Shown one piece after another: positions 9,435 through 15,900 of a stretch of 25,409 nucleotides of DNA. The notes under the pieces were generated by a model. It saw only the letters and a program-made list of their open reading frames with translations. It did no database searches and was not told the DNA's origin. Both the position numbers and the translations under genes were made by a program. The stretch is from JAHEFT01 sp964443145 (GTDB taxonomy: Bacteria; Pseudomonadota; Gammaproteobacteria; Xanthomonadales; SZUA-36). Where the stretch lies: contig CAYUBS010000028.1 of assembly GCA_964443145.1 (NCBI GenBank), forward strand, positions 1 to 25,409, read 5' to 3'. Position 1 is the first letter of the stretch; each line of letters begins with the position of its first letter.

Positions 9435-9983
9435 TTAGATTGTCGAGCCATTAAGAAATTCTGCCGTGTGGAATAGTTGTTCGAGGTCCAGTTCCTTCCA
9501 GGACTCCGATCCTAAATTGTGTTGCTTGCTGATGATCGTGCCCAGCAACGTGTCCTCGTCCAGCTCAACGGGTACTGCATCACTGTCAAGAAAATGCCGC
9601 TGCCCGAACACTTCGTCGATTAACAGCCCCAGCGGGGCCTTGTTCAGGTTGGTGGAAAGCAAACGGCTGCGGGCCGTAATCGGGGATCTTGTCCCGGTCA
9701 GAAACCAGGCCAGGTCAACGACGGTGAGCAGTTCACCGCGTACGTTGGCCAGTCCGACGATCCAGGACTTGGCGCCAGGTACGGGTGTGGATTGCGGGCA
9801 AGGCAGAATTTCGCCGATGCGATCGATATTGCAAGCCATGTGGATGTCACCGACACTGAACGTGACGCCGCTCCACTCATCGGAAGATTCGCCACTGTTG
9901 CCGGCGCCAGGTGAAAACTGCGCACTGCGCTTCTCGTATTCGAGCAGCTTCGTGAACGCAGTATTTTTGCCATTCAAATTCAT
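9435..9983 (-). CDS. pilI: PilI, CheW-like coupling protein
   Basis: A 182-residue adaptor (P. aeruginosa PilI is 178) that links the PilJ receptor to the ChpA kinase. After a ~35-residue polar N-terminus it is one CheW domain: VTFSVGDIHMACNIDRIGEIL, then WIVGLANVRGELLTVVDL, then LGLLIDEVFGQR. I chose ATG 9983 preceded by AAGGGACGG; a GTG at 9995 in the same frame also has a purine-rich stretch before it and would add four residues. It lies between pilG (48 bp upstream) and pilJ (43 bp downstream), the usual operon order except that pilH is missing in between. The assignment follows from domain plus position. Confidence 0.92.
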   Translation of the reverse strand: MNLNGKNTAFTKLLEYEKRSAQFSPGAGNSGESSDEWSGVTFSVGDIHMACNIDRIGEILPCPQSTPVPGAKSWIVGLANVRGELLTVVDLAWFLTGTRSPITARSRLLSTNLNKAPLGLLIDEVFGQRHFLDSDAVPVELDEDTLLGTIISKQHNLGSESWKELDLEQLFHTAEFLNGSTI

Positions 9984-10031
9984 CCGTCCCTTCACTTTCC
10001 CTGTTGATGGAACTCCGCTTTTAAGCGTGGA

Positions 10032-10448
10032 TCACGCTGCCGCGTGTTGTGCAACGGCAGCGAGCAATTCGTCTTTTGTAAAAGGCTTTGTAAGGTAGAG
10101 GTCGGAACCTACGACGCGTCCCCGTGCCTGGTCGAAGAGACCGTCTTTGCTGGTCAGCATAACGACCGGTGTAGACCGGTACTGTGCATTATTCTTGATG
10201 ATGGCGCAGGTTTGGTAACCGTCCAGTCGCGGCATCATGATGTCTACGAAGATCAGGTCAGGGTTGTGTCTTGCAACCATGGACAGTGCTTCGAATCCGT
10301 TTTCAGCGGTAACAACATCGTAGCCTTCGGTGGTCAGCATGGTTTCTGCTGAGCGCCTGATGGTTGAACTGTCGTCGACGACAAGAATGCGTATGGAGGC
10401 CTTGACAGCCGTCCCGTTGGTTTGACCCTGTGTGTGTTCTTCAGTCAT
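10032..10448 (-). CDS. pilG: PilG, CheY-like response regulator
   Basis: A single-domain receiver of 138 residues, first gene of the pilus chemosensory operon. The acidic pocket is D25/D26 in ILVVDDSSTIRRSAET, the phospho-acceptor is D69 in FVDIMMPRLDGYQTC, and the switch residues are T99 and K121 (YLTKPF). The segments VDIMMPRLDGYQTCAIIKNN and SKDGLFDQARGRVVGSD closely match known PilG and separate it from PilH. There is no output domain, so it acts by protein contact; in P. aeruginosa PilG promotes pilus extension and raises cAMP, which is established there only. The N-terminal ~15 residues are a polar extension. Translation starts at ATG 10448 after a GGATGGATAT stretch. A promoter candidate lies at 10518-10546. 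Confidence 0.95.
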   Translation of the reverse strand: MTEEHTQGQTNGTAVKASIRILVVDDSSTIRRSAETMLTTEGYDVVTAENGFEALSMVARHNPDLIFVDIMMPRLDGYQTCAIIKNNAQYRSTPVVMLTSKDGLFDQARGRVVGSDLYLTKPFTKDELLAAVAQHAAA

Positions 10449-10517
10449 ATATCCATCCGTGGTTAATCATCCGATACCGGTGCTTTAGCGCACCCGAACC
10501 TGAACACTTCCCCTCCG

Positions 10518-10546
10518 ATTTTAGGCGGCCGGGACGTTCTAGTCTA
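10518..10546 (-). promoter_or_regulatory. Candidate sigma-70 promoter of the pilG operon
   Basis: Reading leftward, TAGACT (10546-10541) and TAAAAT (10523-10518) are separated by exactly 17 bp. They match the -35 and -10 consensus at four and five of six positions. The predicted start near 10511 would give a leader of about 63 nt before pilG. This is a motif match only. Confidence 0.45.
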
Positions 10547-10576
10547 CCACTTTCATCCCGAGATACCAGCACTAAC

Positions 10577-10635
10577 AACAGCTTAGGTAAACAAGCTAAT
10601 ATATATACTGCGAAAGAGTGCTGGAATAACAGCTT
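10577..10635 (+). repeat. Repeated AACAGCTT element upstream of gshB
   Basis: AACAGCTT occurs at 10577-10584 and 10628-10635, 51 bp apart, about five helical turns. The flanks remain similar (AGGTAAAC versus GGCAAAAC, allowing one gap). The first copy also begins an inverted repeat, AGCTT-N8-AAGCT, at 10580-10597. Just after it is an AT-rich run with TATACT at 10604-10609, a possible -10 without a good -35. This could be a regulator site for gshB or pilG, but the evidence is weak. Confidence 0.25.
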
Positions 10636-10686
10636 GGCAAAACCGATAATATCAGCCTGTGAACGATCGGGATCAAGGAAGGTAAT

Positions 10687-11661
10687 ATGACCGACGCATT
10701 TAACTCAAAAGGCGGAGTTGTGAAGACCGCTGTGGTGATGGACCCGATTTCCGGCATCGTCACTTATAAGGATTCAACGTTTGCAATGTTGCTCGAAGCG
10801 CAGCGCCGCGGTCATGAACTCTGGTACATGGAACCTTCAGATCTGACTATGAGGGATGGTTTGGCCCTTGGGCACATGAGGCCGCTGAGTGTGACCGACC
10901 GCAACGAGGATTGGTTTACGCTGGGTGAAAGCCAGAATCTCGAGCTGGGTGGAATGGACTTCCTGCTGATGCGAAAAGACCCGCCCTTCGACATGGACTA
11001 CGTCTACACCACCTACGTGCTGGACCTGGCAGAAAAAGCGGGAGTCACCGTGATGAACCGGCCTCAGTCTTTGCGCGACGCTAATGAAAAATGTTTCATC
11101 ACGCAGTTTCCACAATGTTGTGTTCCGGCACTGATAACACGCAGCTCAACTGAGATTAAGGCCTTTGTCGGTGAGCAGGGACTGTCGGTGGTCAAGCCTC
11201 TGGACGGCATGGGCGGGGAGTCGATATTCCAGGTGCAGCCGAATGACCCCAACCTGAACGTCATCCTTGAGACCATAACGGCAAAAGATCGTGACCTGGT
11301 CATGGTGCAGCGCTATATTCCGGAAATCACACAGGGAGACAAGCGCATCCTGGTGGTCAACGGTAAACCGGTTCCGTTTGCCCTGGCGCGTATTCCGGGT
11401 GCGGGGGATTTCCGTGGCAATCTGGCAAAAGGCGGCACCGGTAAGGGTATAGCGCTATCAGATCGTGATTACTGGATTTGTGAACAAGTGGCGCCTGAAC
11501 TGAAACGCCGTGGTATTGTTTTTGCTGGGCTGGATGTGATCGGCGACTGGCTGACCGAGATAAACGTGACCAGCCCCACCTGCATTCGGGAGCTGGACGC
11601 GGAATTTGGCCTTAATATCGCCGGGGAGATGTTCGACGCGCTCGAAGCAATCAGGCAGTGA
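10687..11661 (+). CDS. gshB: Glutathione synthetase
   Basis: An ATP-grasp ligase that joins gamma-glutamylcysteine and glycine to make glutathione in the cytosol. Its 324 residues are close to E. coli GshB (316). Features visible are the N-terminal domain with MDPISGIVTYKDST near residue 18 and MRKDPPFD at 95-102, the ATP-grasp loop VVKPLDGMGGESIF at 168-181, ITQGDKR near 214, the glycine-rich GNLAKGG at 244-250, and EINVTSPT at 291-298, which carries metal and glutathione contacts. The ATG is preceded by AAGGAAGG, an ideal ribosome site. A TonB-like gene follows after 15 bp, and pilG is divergent 238 bp upstream, the same order as in Pseudomonas as I recall it. gloA, a glutathione-dependent enzyme, lies later in the window. 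Confidence 0.97.
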   Translation: MTDAFNSKGGVVKTAVVMDPISGIVTYKDSTFAMLLEAQRRGHELWYMEPSDLTMRDGLALGHMRPLSVTDRNEDWFTLGESQNLELGGMDFLLMRKDPPFDMDYVYTTYVLDLAEKAGVTVMNRPQSLRDANEKCFITQFPQCCVPALITRSSTEIKAFVGEQGLSVVKPLDGMGGESIFQVQPNDPNLNVILETITAKDRDLVMVQRYIPEITQGDKRILVVNGKPVPFALARIPGAGDFRGNLAKGGTGKGIALSDRDYWICEQVAPELKRRGIVFAGLDVIGDWLTEINVTSPTCIRELDAEFGLNIAGEMFDALEAIRQ

Positions 11662-11676
11662 GGAGGTAGTAACGGC

Positions 11677-12546
11677 ATGATGCCGAATTCAAACAGACAT
11701 ACGTCCTGGACCGAAGACCGTTTCATGGTTTTCCTGGTGGCGGCGATTGCACTACACGTGCTGCTGTTTTTCGGCGTGAATTTCGGGTTCAACATCAATC
11801 CCATGCCGCGGCTGGCGGACACACTGGACGTGGTACTGGTGCAATGGCGTTCGGAGAGCGAGCCGGAAAAGGCCGATTACCTGGCGCAGGCATCTCAGAA
11901 GGGCGGCGGTGAGACGACCGAGACGTCACGTCCGGCACAGCCGGTTAGTGGTGAACTACCTACACCACGGGACGGGTCGGATATTCAGGAGGCCGTCGCT
12001 CAAACACCGTCACCCCAGCTTGAAGTCCGGGAAATCATCACCGTCGATACTGACGACCAGGCACGTCTTCAGCAAACCACGGTCGAGCAGTTGGAAACCG
12101 AACAGCCAAATGCCTCGCAGTTGATGCAGCAGAGCATGGACATGGCAAGCATGCAGCCTGAAGTCAGCCGCCAAAGACAATGGAAATCAACGCTGCCAAA
12201 GCGTGAGTTCATATCCGCCAATACCAAGGAATATGAATTTGCCAGCTATATGAGCGGGTGGGTGTCGAAAGTTGAGCGCGTGGGCAACCTGAATTACCCC
12301 AGCGAACTGCGACGGCAGAAACTGCATGGTGACCTGATCCTGACAGTGGGTATCCTGCAGAACGGGACGATCGAGAGTATTGATGTAATGCGCAGTTCTG
12401 GTATCAGGGCAATCGATCAGGCTGCCATCAACATCGTGCAACTGGCTTCGCCTTATGCACCACTGCCGGATAACATCACTGATCGGGTGGATATTCTGCA
12501 CATCACGCGCACCTGGCGCTTCGAGGCCGCTTTCGGCGTCGAGTAA
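11677..12546 (+). CDS. TonB-family energy transducer
   Basis: A 289-residue TonB-like protein that would transmit proton-motive force from ExbB/ExbD to outer-membrane receptors. It has a short cytoplasmic N-terminus, a single membrane anchor at about residues 17-36 (MVFLVAAIALHVLLFFGVNF), a ~150-residue periplasmic linker and a C-terminal TonB domain (~190-286) with NLNYP at 204-208, GILQNGTIESIDVMRSSG and a terminal HITRTWRFEAAF. The linker is rich in Gln, Glu and Thr and lacks the Pro-Lys/Glu-Pro repeats of classical TonB. AGGAGGT at 11661-11667 sets the start at ATG 11677; a second ATG follows at once. No exbBD or receptor gene is nearby. The cognate receptor is unknown, so I give no symbol. 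Confidence 0.9.
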   Translation: MMPNSNRHTSWTEDRFMVFLVAAIALHVLLFFGVNFGFNINPMPRLADTLDVVLVQWRSESEPEKADYLAQASQKGGGETTETSRPAQPVSGELPTPRDGSDIQEAVAQTPSPQLEVREIITVDTDDQARLQQTTVEQLETEQPNASQLMQQSMDMASMQPEVSRQRQWKSTLPKREFISANTKEYEFASYMSGWVSKVERVGNLNYPSELRRQKLHGDLILTVGILQNGTIESIDVMRSSGIRAIDQAAINIVQLASPYAPLPDNITDRVDILHITRTWRFEAAFGVE

Positions 12547-12555
12547 TCAGAACCG

Positions 12556-12981
12556 CTACGGCGATCCCCGCGTCTCGTTCCGTTCACAGCGAAGTTCGAC
12601 CGTATTCCCATCCGGATCACAGATATAGACCGAAGGTCCAAAACCTTCCGCTCCGTATCGGGTCTGGAGATCCGTATCGCCAAATCCTTGTGCATCGAGC
12701 CAGTTTCGAAGCTCATCTTCGTTAATGTACTCAATCTGCAGGCAGAAATGATCAAGGTTGTTTCCTGATCGGGCCGGCGCATCGCCGCCGTTGCGGCCCA
12801 GTTCGCTGTCAACAGCCACGATATCGATCAGCGATAGTCCGGCCCTCAGCTGGGTCAGCCCGGTTTCCGGCGGCAGGCTGCGCTCGACTTTGCAACCCAG
12901 CACTTTCGAGTAGAAATGGACCATTTTCTCGAGGTTCTGTGTACGCAACACAATGTGGTCGATCAGACGAACGCGAATCAT
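12556..12981 (-). CDS. VOC-superfamily (glyoxalase-like) protein
   Basis: A 141-residue protein of two beta-alpha-beta-beta-beta modules with the VOC metal ligands in place: H in IDHIVLRT (module 1), H in LDHFCLQIE (module 2) and E in NTVELRCE near the C-terminus. The segment YICDPDGNTVEL is typical of the glyoxalase/fosfomycin-resistance/dioxygenase superfamily. The substrate cannot be told from sequence. I chose ATG 12981, which overlaps the LOG gene's stop as ATGA and is preceded by GGAGGAAAC; an earlier in-frame ATG would add seven residues. It is the last gene of the yqgE-ruvX-glycosylase-LOG operon and converges on the TonB-like gene with a 9-bp gap. Confidence 0.88.
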   Translation of the reverse strand: MIRVRLIDHIVLRTQNLEKMVHFYSKVLGCKVERSLPPETGLTQLRAGLSLIDIVAVDSELGRNGGDAPARSGNNLDHFCLQIEYINEDELRNWLDAQGFGDTDLQTRYGAEGFGPSVYICDPDGNTVELRCERNETRGSP

Positions 12982-13559
12982 GTTTCCTCCGGACCGATCC
13001 ATTTCTTGACCCGCGGCGCGCGGTATCCGTCAAACCGGTCGAGTAGCTTGCCGGGCTCGTTTTCCATCATGATCATCGGCTGGAACTCTGCCTTTACAAA
13101 TTTCTGTTCAACCGCGTGGTCAAGAAAAGCAAAAAGGTGGTCGTAGTACGAAGCTGCATTCAGCAGGCCACAGGGTTTTTCATGCATGCCCAGTTGTGCC
13201 CAGGTCAGTATTTCAAAGATTTCTTCAAAAGTGCCCCAGCCCCCGGGCAGTGCAATGAACCCATCTGAAAGCTCCGCCATCTTTGCTTTGCGCTGGTGCA
13301 TCGAGCCCACGACGATCAACTCATCGAGGCCGTCATGCGAGACCTCCCGTGTGGCCAGGCTGTGCGGAATCACGCCGATAGCCTGCCCGCCGGCTTCCAG
13401 AACGGCATCTGCTACCGCACCCATCACGCCGATGCTGGCTCCGCCATATACAAGACCAAGGCCCCGGTTTGCCAATTCATGGCCGAGCGATCGCGCTGCT
13501 GCGCAATAGTCAGGGAGCAGGCCGGGGTTGGAACCGCAATAAACGCAAATACTTTTCAT
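12978..13559 (-). CDS. LOG-family nucleoside 5'-monophosphate phosphoribohydrolase
   Basis: A 193-residue Rossmann-fold enzyme of the LOG family. Members hydrolyse the N-glycosidic bond of (cytokinin or purine) nucleoside monophosphates, releasing base and ribose 5-phosphate. Signature parts are CVYCGSNPG at the N-terminus, LVYGGASIGVMGAVADA at ~37-53, the catalytic arginine in MHQRK at 87-91 and PGGWGTFEE at 105-113. In bacteria without plant association the physiological substrate is usually unclear; general purine nucleotide turnover is possible. Bacterial LOG genes were often mis-annotated as lysine decarboxylase. It sits 16 bp after the DNA-glycosylase-like gene and is translationally coupled to the VOC gene. 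Confidence 0.94.
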   Translation of the reverse strand: MKSICVYCGSNPGLLPDYCAAARSLGHELANRGLGLVYGGASIGVMGAVADAVLEAGGQAIGVIPHSLATREVSHDGLDELIVVGSMHQRKAKMAELSDGFIALPGGWGTFEEIFEILTWAQLGMHEKPCGLLNAASYYDHLFAFLDHAVEQKFVKAEFQPMIMMENEPGKLLDRFDGYRAPRVKKWIGPEET

Positions 13560-13575
13560 GGCACTATTCTAAACC

Positions 13576-14076
13576 CTAATCGAGTATTACCCGCCAGGCG
13601 TCCAGCTTTTGCTCAAGACTCATCGCGGCATGGGCCGGGCTGGTTGATGGCAGGCGTTGCAATGGCAAATTCGCAGCCGCACCCTTCAGGTGAGGCTGCA
13701 CCTGTTTCAGATAGACCATTTCAGCCTTGGCGCCGTTGAAAAAAACACGGCTGATGTCCGGGTGGCCCGCGAAGAAGGCCTGGAAATCATTGGTGACAAT
13801 GGTCTGGTTATCAATGTCGGAATCCAGACTGCCGGTGCGAAAGCAGGCCTGCAGCACATCCCACAGTGCGACGCCTTTTTCGGAGAGTTGGGTGACCCTG
13901 GTCGCGTAGTCTTCATTTTCAATGCTGAAAACCTGGCAGACGATCGGCCAGAAGGCATTGCGCGGGTGTGCATAGTAACGCTGCCTGCGCAGCGATTCAC
14001 GGCCGGGTATGCTGCCGAGGATCAATACCCGGGCATCGGTCCGGGCTATCGCAGGAAAACTCCGGATATGGGCCAT
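13576..14076 (-). CDS. Uracil-DNA-glycosylase superfamily protein, deoxyinosine/hypoxanthine DNA glycosylase type
   Basis: A 166-residue member of the UDG superfamily resembling the family that excises deaminated adenine (hypoxanthine) from DNA in base-excision repair. Motif A is GSIPGRESL at 21-29, followed by YYAHPRNAFW at 34-43, LWDVL at ~71-75 and motif B RLPSTSPAHA at 141-150. The HPRNAFW segment is what points to the HDG group rather than to Ung, MUG or family 4 enzymes; activity is inferred. I chose ATG 14076, four bases after the ruvX stop. The open frame runs 52 codons further upstream inside ruvX, but those residues do not look like this family. Its ribosome site is weak, so it probably depends on coupling to ruvX. 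Confidence 0.85.
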   Translation of the reverse strand: MAHIRSFPAIARTDARVLILGSIPGRESLRRQRYYAHPRNAFWPIVCQVFSIENEDYATRVTQLSEKGVALWDVLQACFRTGSLDSDIDNQTIVTNDFQAFFAGHPDISRVFFNGAKAEMVYLKQVQPHLKGAAANLPLQRLPSTSPAHAAMSLEQKLDAWRVILD

Positions 14077-14080
14077 TTGC

Positions 14081-14521
14081 TCAAGTACGACAGCTTTGCA
14101 GCCAGTTTTCGAGAATGATTTGCGCCGCCATGGCATCCAGCTGGCCGGCGTCTTTGCGCCGCGCCGCGCCGCTGGCCCGCATTTCGACGAAGCGGTCTTC
14201 TGCTGCCCGGGAGCTGAGCCGCTCGTCGGCAAAGACCGGGGTAAGGGAGTAGCGTTTTTTCAGCGAGGCACCGAAACGGCGTGCGGCTTGAGACATCCTG
14301 GTTTCTTCGCCATCGGTGCCGAGTGGCAGGCCGACCAGCAGGGTGGACGGTTTCCATTCCTTAATCAGCCGATCAATGGCCGCCCAGTCCGGTTTCTGGC
14401 CGTGACTGACGGTTTCCAGGCTGCTGGCTGTATAAGTGGCGGTCTGCCCAACGGCGACCCCAATGCGGCGCAGGCCAAAATCAAAACCCAGGACATAGCC
14501 ACTGGGCGCGTTTTCAGGCAT
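14081..14521 (-). CDS. ruvX: RuvX/YqgF, RNase H-fold putative Holliday junction resolvase / pre-16S rRNA nuclease
   Basis: A 146-residue YqgF-family protein, an essential RNase H-like nuclease in E. coli linked to 16S rRNA 5'-end maturation and once proposed as an alternative Holliday junction resolvase. Seen here are LGFDFGLRRIGVAVG at 11-25 (first catalytic Asp), VGLPLGTDGEE at 63-73, FADERLSS at ~97-104 (Glu) and AGQLDAMAA at ~125-133 (Asp). I chose ATG 14521 (MPENAPSGYVLGFDFG), overlapping yqgE by 8 nt; ATG 14530 is possible. The yqgE-ruvX pair is conserved in gammaproteobacteria. Here it heads a longer operon with repair-like and nucleotide-hydrolase genes. Confidence 0.95.
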   Translation of the reverse strand: MPENAPSGYVLGFDFGLRRIGVAVGQTATYTASSLETVSHGQKPDWAAIDRLIKEWKPSTLLVGLPLGTDGEETRMSQAARRFGASLKKRYSLTPVFADERLSSRAAEDRFVEMRASGAARRKDAGQLDAMAAQIILENWLQSCRT

Positions 14522-15095
14522 GTCCGGCATCCGGAAGCAACTGCTCCACCTTGATACCCAGGCGTCCAAGTGCTTCGTCAAAGCGACTGGTTAGCGGAAG
14601 TTCGAACACGATGTCGGTATCTGCTGAAACCGAGAGCCAGGCGTTTGCCAGCATCTCACCTTCCAGTTGTCCGCCGCCCCAGCCTGAATAACCCAGCGCC
14701 ACGACAAATCGTTCAGGCCCCGAGCCGCCGGCGATATCCGCCAGCACGTCGCGGGAGGTGGTGACCATGATGTCCTGCCCAACCCCCATGCTTGATTCAT
14801 AGCCATCCCGGGGGCTGTGCAGCACGAAGCCGCGATCCTGGGCTACCGGTCCGCCTTCAAGTACGGCCCGCTGCCGAATGGTGTCATCAAGGCAGTCAAT
14901 GTTTAATTGGGAGAAAACTTCACCGAGTGTAAACTTTGACTGGCGGTTGATGGTGATACCAATGGCGCCGGAGTCGTTATGTTGGCACAGCAGTGTCACA
15001 CTACCGGCGAAATTGTCGTCCACCATACTCGGCATGGCGATTAGCATCTGCTGTTCCAGGTATCCGGCGGCCCCTTGTTCATTTCCTTCGCTCAT
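14514..15095 (-). CDS. yqgE: YqgE/AlgH family protein
   Basis: A conserved 193-residue cytosolic protein of the UPF0301 (YqgE/AlgH) family; its biochemical function is not established. Characteristic parts are YLEQQMLIAMPSM near the N-terminus, CQHNDSGAIGITINR, EGGPVAQDRGFVLHS and VALGYSGWGGGQLEGE with the final NAWL segment. I chose ATG 15095 (MSEGNEQG) because family members begin about 10-15 residues before LIAMP; an in-frame ATG at 15131 would add twelve residues. Neither has a clear Shine-Dalgarno sequence. It is the first gene of the leftward operon and diverges from trmB; ruvX overlaps its end by 8 nt. Confidence 0.93.
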   Translation of the reverse strand: MSEGNEQGAAGYLEQQMLIAMPSMVDDNFAGSVTLLCQHNDSGAIGITINRQSKFTLGEVFSQLNIDCLDDTIRQRAVLEGGPVAQDRGFVLHSPRDGYESSMGVGQDIMVTTSRDVLADIAGGSGPERFVVALGYSGWGGGQLEGEMLANAWLSVSADTDIVFELPLTSRFDEALGRLGIKVEQLLPDAGHA

Positions 15096-15139
15096 GCTGT
15101 TCAGATTGGGCTTTAGCTGAACATTTTTCAAGTGTCGCT

Positions 15140-15148
15140 TGCTACAAT
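15140..15148 (+). promoter_or_regulatory. Candidate extended -10 element for trmB
   Basis: TGCTACAAT matches the extended -10 pattern TGnTATAAT with a single mismatch. I see no good -35, which extended -10 promoters can lack. Transcription would begin near 15154-15156, only a few bases before the trmB ATG at 15158, implying a nearly leaderless message. Confidence 0.35.
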
Positions 15149-15157
15149 GGGCAAATC

Positions 15158-15880
15158 ATGACCAGTGAACCCAGAGAACAGGAAACAAGCGAAAAGGACC
15201 CGGCTATCCGACGCCCGGTGCGCAGTTTCGTGTTGCGTGGCGGGCGCCTCACCGAAGGCCAAAAACGTGCGCTTAATGAATTATGGTCGCCCTATGGAAT
15301 AATCGGCGACGATTCCAAACTGGATTTCAGTTCGCTGTTTGGCAACACCCGGCCGGTCATTCTGGAAATCGGTTTTGGCAATGGCGATGCCACCTGGCAG
15401 ATGGCCCGTGCCCACCCCGAAGAAAACTACGTCGGCGTGGAAGTGCACAAGCCGGGGGTCGGCCACCTGTTGTTGAAGATTGAAGAACATGGGCTCGACA
15501 ATGTGCGCGTCGCCTGTGAAGACGCCGTCGAACTGCTGAAAAAACGAGTTCCGGCGAACTCACTTGAAGGGGTGAGAATATTCTTTCCTGACCCATGGCA
15601 TAAGAAAAGGCATCATAAGAGGCGTATTATCCAACCGCAATTCATTGCGCTGCTGGCGGAAAAAATGCGAAGTGGCGGCGTCCTGCATATGGCGACTGAT
15701 TGGGAACCTTACGCAGAGCATATGCTGGAAGTGATGCACGACAGTTCGGCTTTTGAGAACATCGCACCTCAGGGTGAGACCTGTTCCAGACCTGAATGGC
15801 GGCCGGAAACCAAGTATGAAAAGCGCGGTGAGCGATTAGGCCATGGGGTGTATGACCTCGTTTTCAGGCATACCGGCTGA
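15158..15880 (+). CDS. trmB: tRNA (guanine-N7-)-methyltransferase TrmB
   Basis: A SAM-dependent Rossmann methyltransferase of 240 residues that makes m7G46 in the variable loop of tRNAs. The SAM site is ILEIGFGNGDATWQMA at 68-83 and NYVGVEVHKPGVG at 90-102. The diagnostic family motif FPDPWHKKRHHKRR occupies 143-156, followed by HMATDWEPYAEHM near 177. The C-terminal RPETKYEKRGERLGHGVYDL is also typical, with the catalytic TKYE segment. I chose ATG 15158 (MTSEPREQE); the open frame extends upstream into yqgE on the other strand without homology. No Shine-Dalgarno is visible before it. An SLC13-like permease follows after 20 bp. Confidence 0.96.
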   Translation: MTSEPREQETSEKDPAIRRPVRSFVLRGGRLTEGQKRALNELWSPYGIIGDDSKLDFSSLFGNTRPVILEIGFGNGDATWQMARAHPEENYVGVEVHKPGVGHLLLKIEEHGLDNVRVACEDAVELLKKRVPANSLEGVRIFFPDPWHKKRHHKRRIIQPQFIALLAEKMRSGGVLHMATDWEPYAEHMLEVMHDSSAFENIAPQGETCSRPEWRPETKYEKRGERLGHGVYDLVFRHTG

Positions 15881-15900
15881 ACCAGGAGACAAGCGAACTG

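Noticed and set aside
10016..10027. CGCTT-TT-AAGCG symmetric element between pilG and pilI as a terminator
   Set aside because: The stem is only 4-5 bp with a very short loop and no U run follows, so it is unlikely to terminate transcription within the operon.
14077..14232. 52-codon upstream extension of the DNA-glycosylase-like gene
   Set aside because: It overlaps ruvX in another frame, is Arg/Ser/Pro-rich without homology, and the family normally starts a few residues before the GSIPG motif.
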